Shown here: one piece after another, positions 1 to 5,661 of the stretch
Layout of the letters: the number at the start of each line of letters is the position of its first letter
How positions within the stretch are numbered: the first letter of the stretch is position 1
The notes under the pieces: model-generated
What the model was told of the DNA's origin: nothing
Database searches by the model: none
Seen by the model: only the letters and a program-made list of their open reading frames with translations
Assembly (NCBI GenBank): GCA_005877965.1
Contig: VBNP01000166.1
Span: 1-6,115, forward strand
Source of the DNA: Gammaproteobacteria bacterium
Lineage (GTDB): Bacteria; Pseudomonadota; Gammaproteobacteria; Steroidobacterales; Steroidobacteraceae
DNA: 6,115 nucleotides
Reading direction: 5' to 3'
Program-made: the position numbers and the translations under genes

Positions 1-314
1 CGCTGATGCGCGAGGAAGCGGTGTACGCCTATCGCTTCAGCGGCAAGCGCTATGACTGCGGCAGCAAGCTCGGCTACCTGCAGGCGACGGTCGAATACGC
101 GCTCGGTCACCCGGAGCTCGGGCGCAGCTTCCGGAAATACCTGCAGGGTCTGGATGTGACGGCCGGCGCCGCCGCGGGCGCGCGCCGCGGCGCCGCCGGC
201 AACGGGGGCGCCGTTGCTGGCGAGCAGGCGAGCCCACGCCGCGCGGTCGCTGGCGCGCGCCGCAACAAGCGGCCGAGCCGCAAAACCCAGGCGGCGCTGC
301 GCAGGTCCCCGTAG
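1..314 (+). CDS. galU: UTP-glucose-1-phosphate uridylyltransferase, C-terminal part (5' end outside window)
   Basis: Partial gene; reading frame enters at base 3 and stops at TAG 312-314. GalU makes UDP-glucose from UTP and glucose-1-phosphate in the cytoplasm, feeding exopolysaccharide, LPS and trehalose synthesis. The visible start, reading VYAYRF then GKRYDCGSKLGYLQAT and HPELG, is the highly conserved C-terminal GalU block (nucleotides ~24-125). The usual GalU end is near YLQGL (about base 152). Here the frame continues for 53 more residues containing 15 Ala, 10 Arg, 2 Lys and only 2 acidic residues, a low-complexity basic tail I do not know from GalU. The tail is encoded partly by a long GC-only inverted repeat (162-200). 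The next gene starts 40 bases downstream on the same strand and may be co-transcribed. Family assignment is very secure; whether the tail is translated as read depends on there being no sequencing error. Confidence 0.93.
   Translation, partial: LMREEAVYAYRFSGKRYDCGSKLGYLQATVEYALGHPELGRSFRKYLQGLDVTAGAAAGARRGAAGNGGAVAGEQASPRRAVAGARRNKRPSRKTQAALRRSP
162..200. repeat. Perfectly GC, near-perfect inverted repeat (16-base arms) in the galU 3' end
   Basis: Arms 162-177 and 185-200 are reverse complements at 15 of 16 positions (C169 against C193 is the only mismatch), with a 7-base loop of alternating G and C. Every base is G or C. It lies just past the codons for the canonical GalU C-terminus, inside the reading frame of the tail. 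There is no T-run after it, so it is not a standard intrinsic terminator. It could still form a stable mRNA hairpin that limits read-through, shields the transcript end, or simply be a by-product of Ala/Arg/Gly codons. Confidence 0.6.
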
Positions 315-354
315 CGCGGCGGCGAATCGCGGCGTGGAGCACGAGGAGGCACGG

Positions 355-2085
355 ATGTCTACAACACGCAGCCGCTTTCCCGACTGGCAACGCCGTGCGG
401 CGCTGACCTGCCTGCTGTTCGGCAGCGCCCTGGCAGCGCAGGCGCAGGTGGTGCGGGTGCCGTCCTCGCCACAGATCGGCTCTTCGAACCCGATCACCGC
501 GGAGCCACACGTCTCGCGTCCGCACACGCCGCCCTGTGTAGTGCCACTCTTTCAGAGCCTGAAGTTCGCCGACTTCACCCCCAAGGTGTTCACTTACGCT
601 CCGCCCGCCGGCTGCCCCGGACCCTGGGCGCGGGTGGTGCTCACCGCGGACTTCACGGTCACCGCCGGGCGGCAGTTTGATCGTACCGCGGCCTTCTACC
701 TTGGCCACGCCAGCATCTATTACGGAACCACCGCCGAGCCGCGCGCCGCGTTGAGCCCCTCGTGGCACGTGGAGCGCGACGTCACCGACCTGACCGCGAT
801 CTTCACCTCCGCGCAAACCGGCGAAGCCAACATCGGCAACTTCGTCGGCGTCTCGGGGGGAGTCACCTACAATGGCATCATCTATGCCAACGCGGCGCTC
901 GAGTTCTATCCCGTTTCGGGTGCAGAGCGTGCGCCGCGCACGCCCGACGTGGTGGTGCCGGTCAACGGCGCCGGCGGGGATGCCGGTACGCTCAACGGCA
1001 CCGCCAGCCAGATCACGCAGGCGCTCAACCTGCCGCGCAACACCGAGCGTGTCTACCTGGATGTGATTGCGCAGAGCCAGTCGAACGACGAGTTCTGGTA
1101 CTTCTGCGTACGCAGCGACCAGACCGTGCACCTCGAGAGCTGCGGCAACACAGCATTCCGCGAGACCGAGGTGACGATCGACGGACAGCCGGCCGGGGTC
1201 GCGCCCGTTTACCCCTGGATCTATACCGGCGGCATCGACCCGTTCCTGTGGGAGCCGATCCCGGGCGTGCAGACACTCGATTTCAAGCCCTATCGGGTGG
1301 ATCTCACGCCCTTCGCCGCGCTGCTGGCCGACGGCAATCCCCATGTGCTCGGCATCGGCGTGTACAACGCCGACAGCTACTTCCTCGCCACCGCGAACCT
1401 GCTCGCGTATACCGATCGCGGCCGGGCGCGCATCAGCGGCGGGCTGCTGAGCAACACTCTCGGGGCGGCGCCGGCTCCCGTGGTCACCGAGAGCATTACT
1501 GCCGATCTCAGCGGCCCGACCTACACGGGCAGCATCCTGGTGAGGTCGAACCGCGAATTCGCCATCAGCGGCTATGTGGATACCTCGCACGGGCGCGTGC
1601 TCACCACGCTCGAGCAGAGCATCAGTTACGTGAACCGCCAGGAATTCGACGTCAGCCCCTCTGCCGACATCCAGAATGCACAGCAGACCACGCGCGTGGA
1701 TTCGGTGGTGAGCACCCGGGCGGGCGGCGATGAGAGTGTGAGCCAGCAGCATTTCAGCTACCCGCTGAGGCTGAACTACTCGTTTGTCGTCAACGCCGAC
1801 GGCACTGCAACGCAGATCACCACCAGCGATCAGCGCGATCTGGAGCGCGAATTGCGCCCCGACGCGAACGGCCGTGTGCGCACACTCGACAACCAGGTGC
1901 ACGCCACCGACACGTTGCAATTCGATGCCAGCTTCAACATCCTGGGGAACTCCGGCAGTCAGACGACCCAGAGCTACCGTGCGCAGGACTTCAGCGGAGG
2001 CTGCTATAGCCGCACGCTGACGGCGCAGGCGCAGAAGCTCGTTGCCGTGAGCGACGGCCAGGGGTGCGCGCGGCCATCGCCGTGA
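355..2085 (+). CDS. Exported PNGase A-like protein (peptide-N4-(N-acetyl-beta-glucosaminyl)asparagine amidase A family)
   Basis: 576 aa. Start chosen at ATG 355 because GAGGAGG (343-349) sits 5 bases before it and a Sec signal peptide follows (basic W11-Q-R-R14, hydrophobic A15-A28, AQA cleavage after ~30); an upstream ATG at 214 in the same frame lies inside galU. Family hallmarks of the PNGase A domain (Pfam PNGaseA): CVVPLF at 61-66, YAPP and CPGPW at 81-91, GRQFDRTAAFYLG at 105-117, GTTAEP at 124-129, SPSWHVERDVTDL at 135-146, YNGIIYANAALEFYP at 172-186. A second part has NDEFWYF (244-250), NTAFRE (265-270), TGGIDPFLWEP (291-301) and DLTPFAALLADG (316-327), all matching plant homologues. 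Residues ~356-576 are beta-rich and less conserved. The family releases whole N-glycans from glycopeptides, including core alpha-1,3-fucosylated plant-type glycans; here it would act in the periplasm or outside, probably on foreign glycoproteins. Mature Cys residues form three close pairs (61/87, 251/263, 550/571), possible disulfides. Activity is inferred, not shown. Confidence 0.88.
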   Translation: MSTTRSRFPDWQRRAALTCLLFGSALAAQAQVVRVPSSPQIGSSNPITAEPHVSRPHTPPCVVPLFQSLKFADFTPKVFTYAPPAGCPGPWARVVLTADFTVTAGRQFDRTAAFYLGHASIYYGTTAEPRAALSPSWHVERDVTDLTAIFTSAQTGEANIGNFVGVSGGVTYNGIIYANAALEFYPVSGAERAPRTPDVVVPVNGAGGDAGTLNGTASQITQALNLPRNTERVYLDVIAQSQSNDEFWYFCVRSDQTVHLESCGNTAFRETEVTIDGQPAGVAPVYPWIYTGGIDPFLWEPIPGVQTLDFKPYRVDLTPFAALLADGNPHVLGIGVYNADSYFLATANLLAYTDRGRARISGGLLSNTLGAAPAPVVTESITADLSGPTYTGSILVRSNREFAISGYVDTSHGRVLTTLEQSISYVNRQEFDVSPSADIQNAQQTTRVDSVVSTRAGGDESVSQQHFSYPLRLNYSFVVNADGTATQITTSDQRDLERELRPDANGRVRTLDNQVHATDTLQFDASFNILGNSGSQTTQSYRAQDFSGGCYSRTLTAQAQKLVAVSDGQGCARPSP

Positions 2086-2116
2086 TCACCCGCCAGCCGC
2101 CGGCACAGCGAGTGCG

Positions 2117-2194
2117 CTAGGGCAGCCACACCGTGACGAGCGCGCCACCGCCCGGGCGGTTGGCGAGATTCAGGCGCCCGCCGTGCGCCTGGCG
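2117..2194 (-). pseudogene. Remnant of a sensor histidine kinase C-terminus
   Basis: Read on the minus strand, the bases ending in TAG (2117-2119) encode QAHGGRLNLANRPGGGALV followed by TVWLP and stop. HGG plus 'L.NRPGGGA...V.LP-stop' is the familiar last stretch of the HATPase_c domain in EnvZ/PhoR-type sensor kinases. Upstream of the Gln-Ala-His the frame (to ~2383) becomes Arg/Gly-rich with no G-L-G-L box or other kinase motif, and I do not find those motifs in the other minus frames next to it. I read this as the 3' stub of a kinase gene whose body was lost by deletion or rearrangement. It lies between the PNGase A-like gene and the DUF2934 gene, tail-to-tail with the former. The match is short, so chance in GC-rich DNA cannot be excluded. 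Confidence 0.5.
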
Positions 2195-2255
2195 GGGACG
2201 GTGGGACCGGCGCTTGCCGCGCGGACCGCAGGCGCGCACAGTGAGCCCCCCTGCC

Positions 2256-2262
2256 AAGGAGG
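2256..2262 (+). promoter_or_regulatory. Strong ribosome binding site deciding the DUF2934 start
   Basis: AAGGAGG, a near-complete match to the 16S anti-Shine-Dalgarno, ends 5 bases before ATG 2268. The open frame extends upstream to 2133, but those codons overlap the kinase remnant and lack a comparable site, so the short version is favoured. Confidence 0.75.
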
Positions 2263-2267
2263 TGCCG

Positions 2268-2537
2268 ATGGCCACTCGTCGTTCGACCGATGTTCCCGCG
2301 AAGAATCCCCCTGCACGCGACGCACCGCGCCCGAGCGCGCGGGTGCGCCGCTCACCCACAGAGCCCACGCGGCTGGCACTCACCCCTGAGGCGCGGCGCG
2401 CGATGATTTCCGAAGGTGCTTATCTGCGCGCCGAGCGGCGTGGCTTTGCGCCCGGTCACGAGACCGAGGACTGGCTGGCCGCGGAAGCCGAGGTGGACGT
2501 GCTGCTCAAGGTGGCACACGGGGGCTCGTCGCAGTAG
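2268..2537 (+). CDS. DUF2934 domain protein
   Basis: 89 aa. ATG 2268 is set by the AAGGAGG site. Residues 1-37 are a polar, Pro/Arg/Ala-rich segment, probably disordered. Residues ~41-80 carry the DUF2934 pattern: EARRAMISEGAYLRAERRGF, then HETEDWLAAEAEVD, matching the family consensus of an I..AY..W/A..RG helix followed by 'DW..AE.E'. Function of DUF2934 is not established; such proteins are small, cytoplasmic and frequent as single genes in Proteobacteria. No signal peptide or membrane segment. Its last 32 bases overlap the end of the convergent apbE-like gene. It has no operon partner on its strand, since the upstream neighbour ends 182 bases away and the downstream gene is opposite. Confidence 0.82.
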   Translation: MATRRSTDVPAKNPPARDAPRPSARVRRSPTEPTRLALTPEARRAMISEGAYLRAERRGFAPGHETEDWLAAEAEVDVLLKVAHGGSSQ

Positions 2538-3549
2538 CGGCAGCCGGCGCCGCGCCCGCCGGTCGCGGCAGCGGCGGCCGCAGCCCGTTCGAGTACAACA
2601 CGCGCCCGTCGGGGCACACGAACACCGCATCGTATTCGCGCATGCGGTTGATGATCTCGAGCGCTTTCTCAGGGCCTAGCACGAAGGCGGTCTTCGACAT
2701 GCCGTCGGTCTGCGTGGCCGTGGGAGCGAGGATCGTGGCGCTGCGCACCTTGCCGGCCGGGTGACCCGTGCGCGGGTCGATGATGTGGTGATAGCGCACG
2801 CCGTTCTCATCGAAATATCGCTGATAGTCTCCCGAGGTCGACATGGCGGAGTCGGACAGCGGGATGCGCGTTACCACCTTCTTCGGATCGTCCGGGTGCC
2901 GTATGGCCACCAGCCACGGCCGTCCCATGTGATCGCCGAGGATGCGACTGTCACCACCGGCGGTCACCACCGCGTGTTGGATTCCGTGCGCCTTCAGGAT
3001 CTCCACACCACGATCGACGGCGTAGCCCTTGCCGATGCCACCCAGGTCGATGCGCATGCCGGGATGCTCGAAGCGCACGCTGTGATGCTCCTCATCGAGC
3101 AGCAGGTTGCGCCAGTTGACGGCCGGCAGCGCCTTGCTGATCTGCGCTTCCGTCGGATGGATATGGCGGCGGTAGTCGTAGAGGTAGCCGACGCTCGCAT
3201 AGGTGATGTCGAACGCGCCTTCCGTGATCTGCGAGTAATGCGTCGACAGCTTGATGAGATCGAACAGCTCCTTGTCCACCCGCACCGGCTCGCTGTTGGC
3301 GTGCGCGTTGATCTGCGACAACTGGCTGTCGGGCTTGTAGTGGCTCATGAGCGCATCGATGCGCTGCATGTCCGTCATGACCGCATCGATCGCGGCATTA
3401 CCCTTCACCGGATCATCCGCCCAGAGCTGCACGTACACGCGCGTGCCCATGATCGCTTCCGTGCGCTCGATCCAGGCCGCCCGAGCGGCGTGCGGCACGG
3501 CGCTCGCGAGCGCGACAAGACTCGACAGCCAGGCGTTGCGCAGGGTCAT
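2506..3549 (-). CDS. apbE: FAD:protein FMN transferase (ApbE family), exported
   Basis: 347 aa. ApbE enzymes use FAD and Mg2+ to attach FMN through a phosphoester to Ser/Thr of target proteins, usually outside the cytoplasm (NqrC, RnfG, FMN-binding-domain proteins). Motifs in order: EAIMGTRVYV (31-40), SQLSQIN (75-81), GAFDIT (111-116), RIDLGGIGKGYAVDRG (166-181), AGGDSRILG (197-205), STSGDYQRYF (237-246), YHHIIDPRTGHP (253-264), ATQTDGMSKTAFVLG (278-292). The catalytic-site Asp/Thr region around D282 and the YHHIIDPRTG loop look intact. An N-terminal Sec signal (hydrophobic 7-19, ARA cleavage near 24) has no lipobox Cys, so the protein is probably soluble periplasmic. After the core (~324) comes a Pro/Ala-rich tail of about 23 residues. 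No convincing Shine-Dalgarno precedes ATG 3549; the start rests on the signal peptide. It is transcribed divergently from the sulfite dehydrogenase genes. No flavinylation target is visible in the window. Confidence 0.94.
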   Translation of the reverse strand: MTLRNAWLSSLVALASAVPHAARAAWIERTEAIMGTRVYVQLWADDPVKGNAAIDAVMTDMQRIDALMSHYKPDSQLSQINAHANSEPVRVDKELFDLIKLSTHYSQITEGAFDITYASVGYLYDYRRHIHPTEAQISKALPAVNWRNLLLDEEHHSVRFEHPGMRIDLGGIGKGYAVDRGVEILKAHGIQHAVVTAGGDSRILGDHMGRPWLVAIRHPDDPKKVVTRIPLSDSAMSTSGDYQRYFDENGVRYHHIIDPRTGHPAGKVRSATILAPTATQTDGMSKTAFVLGPEKALEIINRMREYDAVFVCPDGRVLYSNGLRPPLPRPAGAAPAAATATSPRVPP

Positions 3550-3675
3550 CGGATGCGATGCTACTACGCACCCGGGCCGCCTGAGCGCTGCCCGATACCG
3601 CCGCCGCGGCGATTACGGTATTCTTGCCGCTCCTGAAACCGGCGGTACCGGCAAGGTTTACCTCCTGGTGCTCAC
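3550..3675. promoter_or_regulatory. Divergent intergenic region between apbE and sorA with inverted repeats
   Basis: This 126-base gap must contain the 5' signals for both divergent genes. CTTGCCG (3623-3629) and CGGCAAG (3649-3655) form a 7-base inverted repeat 19 bases apart. Within and around the second arm, AAACC (3636-3640) and GGTTT (3655-3659) form another, and CGGTACCG (3643-3650) is a perfect palindrome. These could be regulator-binding dyads or an mRNA leader hairpin. TATTCT (3619-3624) is a possible -10 on the + strand, but no good -35 accompanies it. No clear Shine-Dalgarno precedes either start codon. Confidence 0.35.
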
Positions 3676-4860
3676 ATGGTGACACGGCGTGAGCTGCTGC
3701 TCGGCACCGCGGGTGGCTGGCTGCTCCAGCGGGTACGGGCGGGCGAGGCGGCCTTGAGCGACGCGGCCGACACGCTCACGGCCCTGGCCGGCAAGAAACC
3801 GCTCATCCGGCGCGCCTTCCGGCCACCCAACTTCGAGACGCCGCTCGCGGATCTCGCGGCGCCTTTCACGCGCAACGACGCGTTTTTCGTGCGCTATCAC
3901 CTGGCGGTCATTCCACGGGTGGACCCGGGCACCTGGCGGTTGCAGATCGCCGGCGCGAGCGCCCAGCACCCGCTCACTCTGTCCCTGAGAGAGCTGCGGA
4001 GCGGCTTCGAGCAGGTCAGCGTGGCCGCGGTCAATCAATGCGCCGGCAATCGGCGCGGACTCTTCACGCCGCGAGTGCCGGGGGTCCAGTGGGGCAGTGG
4101 TGCGATGGGCAACGCACTGTGGCGGGGCGTGCGGCTGCGAGACGTGTTGCACCGGGCCGGCGTGGCGCCCGACGCGCTGGAAGTCGTGTTCGACGGTGCG
4201 GATTCCCCGATACTGCCCGCGACGCCGGATTTCCTGAAGAGCCTGCCCGTCGAGCGCGCGCTCGACGAGAACACGCTGATCGCTTTCGAGATGAATGGCC
4301 AGCCGCTGCCGCACTGGAACGGCGCCCCCGCGCGGCTGGTCGTGCCGGGCTGGGTCGGAACCTACTGGGTGAAGCATCTCACCGCGATTCGAATCGAGCC
4401 GAAGGCGTTCGACGGGTTCTGGATGAAGGCCGCCTACCGGGTGCCGACGGGGGCATTTCCCGGCAGTCGCTTCACCACTCAGGAGAACGCGGAAACGACG
4501 CCGGTCACCGAGCTGATGGTGAACTCACTCATCACCAGCCACGTCTCGGGCGCGCGCCTGCGGCGCGGGGAGCGGGCGGAACTCGCCGGCCAGGCCTGGG
4601 ACGGCGGCGCCGGCATCGAGGGGGTGGAGGTGTCCGCTGACCGCGGACAGAGCTGGCGCGACGCGGCCCTGCAGCGTGACCTGGGGCGCTTTGCGTGGCG
4701 CGGGTTCCGTTTTGCCCTCGACACCTCCAGGGCCGGTCCCCTGGAAATGGCGGTGCGGGCGCGCAGCCGCGGCGGTGCGAAGCAACCCGACACGCTGACC
4801 CCCAACCCCTCCGGTTACCACGACAACATCGTGCAGAGCGTGAGCCTGGAGGTCGGATGA
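3676..4860 (+). CDS. sorA: Sulfite oxidase-family molybdenum enzyme, SorA-like sulfite dehydrogenase subunit
   Basis: 394 aa, close to the usual SorA length. Predicted to oxidise sulfite to sulfate at a molybdopterin centre in the periplasm. N-terminus TRRELLLG (3-10) with a short hydrophobic stretch is a twin-arginine (Tat) signal, as expected for a folded cofactor enzyme; cleavage perhaps near A25. The Mo-binding domain spans ~45-240: FFVRYHLA (70-77) gives the conserved Arg73/His75, VNQCAGNRRG (119-128) gives Cys122 as the Mo ligand, QWGSGAMGNALWRGVRL (138-154) the cofactor-binding stretch, and GWVGTYWVKHL (225-235) the active-site Tyr230 and Lys/His. Residues ~245-390 fit the Mo-co dimerisation domain (TELMVNSLI, GVEVSADRGQSW, NPSGYHDN). 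No haem b5 domain is present, so electrons must leave through a partner: the next gene, a monohaem cytochrome c, overlaps it by 4 bases. Alternative: SoxC-like sulfane dehydrogenase subunit, less likely because no sox genes or dihaem SoxD are nearby. Start ATG 3676 lacks a clear Shine-Dalgarno; GTG 3679 is possible. Confidence 0.88.
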   Translation: MVTRRELLLGTAGGWLLQRVRAGEAALSDAADTLTALAGKKPLIRRAFRPPNFETPLADLAAPFTRNDAFFVRYHLAVIPRVDPGTWRLQIAGASAQHPLTLSLRELRSGFEQVSVAAVNQCAGNRRGLFTPRVPGVQWGSGAMGNALWRGVRLRDVLHRAGVAPDALEVVFDGADSPILPATPDFLKSLPVERALDENTLIAFEMNGQPLPHWNGAPARLVVPGWVGTYWVKHLTAIRIEPKAFDGFWMKAAYRVPTGAFPGSRFTTQENAETTPVTELMVNSLITSHVSGARLRRGERAELAGQAWDGGAGIEGVEVSADRGQSWRDAALQRDLGRFAWRGFRFALDTSRAGPLEMAVRARSRGGAKQPDTLTPNPSGYHDNIVQSVSLEVG

Positions 4861-5171
4861 AAGCTGCTCGCCGGCGGGCGCCCCTGCTGCTGCTATCGCT
4901 GGCGCCGGCGGGGGCTTGCGGGCTGCTGTGGGCAGCGGCCGGCGAGGAGGCGGTTCGGCTCAAAGACGCTCCGGGGCGCGACCTGACCACGGGCCGCTGC
5001 ATCCTCTGCCACAGCCTTGAGTACATACCCAGTAACGCGCCGGCCATGAATCGTGCGGCGTGGCAGAAGAGCATTCAGAAGATGAAGGAGCGCTTCGGCG
5101 CGCCGATCACGGACGAGGAGGCGAAGCAGATTCTCGACTATCTGGACGGCAGCTACTCCGGCAAGTCGTAG
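4857..5171 (+). CDS. sorB: Monohaem cytochrome c, SorB-like electron-accepting subunit
   Basis: 104 aa. ATG 4857 overlaps the sorA stop (ATGA) and is preceded by GGAGG (4848-4852) at 4 bases, implying translational coupling. N-terminal RRR plus a hydrophobic segment (8-28) is a Sec signal with cleavage near A28; Cys21 is within it, but PAGAC is a poor lipobox. CILCH at 48-52 is the single c-type haem site. The later W69...KM76...FGAPI(80-84)...EEAKQILDYL pattern is the fold end seen in SorB-type and related small class I cytochromes; Met76 is my best guess for the distal ligand, with Met64 the alternative. It probably takes electrons one at a time from the SorA molybdenum centre and gives them to a soluble cytochrome or terminal oxidase. 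Assignment as SorB rests on haem type and on the gene order rather than on sequence detail alone. Confidence 0.85.
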   Translation: MKAARRRAPLLLLSLAPAGACGLLWAAAGEEAVRLKDAPGRDLTTGRCILCHSLEYIPSNAPAMNRAAWQKSIQKMKERFGAPITDEEAKQILDYLDGSYSGKS

Positions 5172-5199
5172 CCCGGAGCCGGGCTGCGGGAGTTGTCGA

Positions 5200-5661
5200 A
5201 TGTCCGATCCTCCGTTTGCCGTCACCGGCATCGATCACATCGTGCTGCGGGTGCGTGCCCTGCCGAGCGCCCTGGTTTTCTACCGCGACGTCCTCGGCTG
5301 TCGTGTGGAACGCGAGCAGCCCGAGCTGGGCCTCACGCAGCTGCGCGCAGGGCGCAGCCTCATTGACCTGGTGACACTCGAGGGGCCGCTGGGCCGGGCG
5401 TCGGCGGTGGCGGGTGCCGCCGGACCCAACGTCGATCATTTCTGCCTGGCGCTCGCGCCGTTCAGCGAAGCGGACCTGTCCGCGTGGCTGGCAGCGTGCG
5501 GCGTCGAAGTCATCGCACCGGCTTCGCGCTACGGCGCCGAGGGCGAGGGGCGCTCGTTCTACATCGAAGACCCCGACGGCAACCGCATCGAGCTCAAGGG
5601 TGCTCGCGCGGACGCACCACGGCAGGAGAGGGAGCCGTCAACTCAGGGGAGGGAGCCGTGA
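5200..5661 (+). CDS. VOC-family (glyoxalase-fold) metalloprotein
   Basis: 153 aa, one VOC domain of two beta-alpha-beta-beta-beta modules: first module ~9-60 (GIDHIVLRVRAL, ALVFYRDVLG), second ~76-134 (NVDHFCLAL, FYIEDPDGNRIELKG). By alignment with E. coli GloA the metal ligands are His13, Asp56 (Glu in GloA), His80 and Glu131, so a metal site seems kept with one conservative change. The family includes glyoxalase I, extradiol dioxygenases, epimerases and resistance proteins; sequence alone does not tell which, and I give no substrate. GGGAG (5188-5192) lies 7 bases before ATG 5200. The gene follows sorB by 28 bases and its stop overlaps the next start by 4 bases, so it is probably co-transcribed. 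Its last residues are an untypical polar tail coded by a 21-base tandem duplication. Cytoplasmic; no signal peptide. Confidence 0.88.
   Translation: MSDPPFAVTGIDHIVLRVRALPSALVFYRDVLGCRVEREQPELGLTQLRAGRSLIDLVTLEGPLGRASAVAGAAGPNVDHFCLALAPFSEADLSAWLAACGVEVIAPASRYGAEGEGRSFYIEDPDGNRIELKGARADAPRQEREPSTQGREP
5623..5661 (+). repeat. 21-base tandem duplication covering a translation start region
   Basis: CAGGAGAGGGAGCCGTCA at 5623-5640 is repeated as CAGGGGAGGGAGCCGTGA at 5644-5661 (16 of 18 identical, period 21 bases). The second copy holds the Shine-Dalgarno (GGAGG at 5648-5652) and GTG start of the SDR gene and the TGA stop of the VOC gene. In the first copy the GTGA is GTCA, so both start and stop are absent. 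The period is a multiple of three, so the VOC frame is kept and gains seven codons. Confidence 0.7.

Noticed and set aside
214..354. A 47-codon N-terminal extension of the PNGase A-like protein
   Set aside because: It overlaps the galU end in another frame, is Arg/Ala-rich without family likeness, and the start at 355 has a strong ribosome site and a signal peptide.
37..1920. A 627-codon open frame on the minus strand opposite galU and the PNGase A-like gene
   Set aside because: It runs antisense to two genes with clear family motifs, has no recognisable domain, and long antisense frames are common in GC-rich coding DNA.
2081..2088. GTGATCAC palindrome at the end of the PNGase A-like gene as a terminator or operator
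   Set aside because: Eight bases only, no loop or T-run, and it covers the stop codon of the coding sequence; nothing supports a function.
2214..2242. Possible sigma70 promoter (TTGCCG with CACAGT) before the DUF2934 gene
   Set aside because: Only three of six bases fit the -10 consensus; in DNA this rich in G and C such weak pairs occur by chance.
2761..3636. A 291-codon + strand open frame opposite the apbE gene
   Set aside because: It mirrors the ApbE codons, shows no known motif, and the minus-strand gene carries all ApbE signatures.
3658..4377. A 239-codon minus-strand open frame opposite sorA
   Set aside because: Antisense shadow of a well-conserved molybdoenzyme; no motif or ribosome site of its own.
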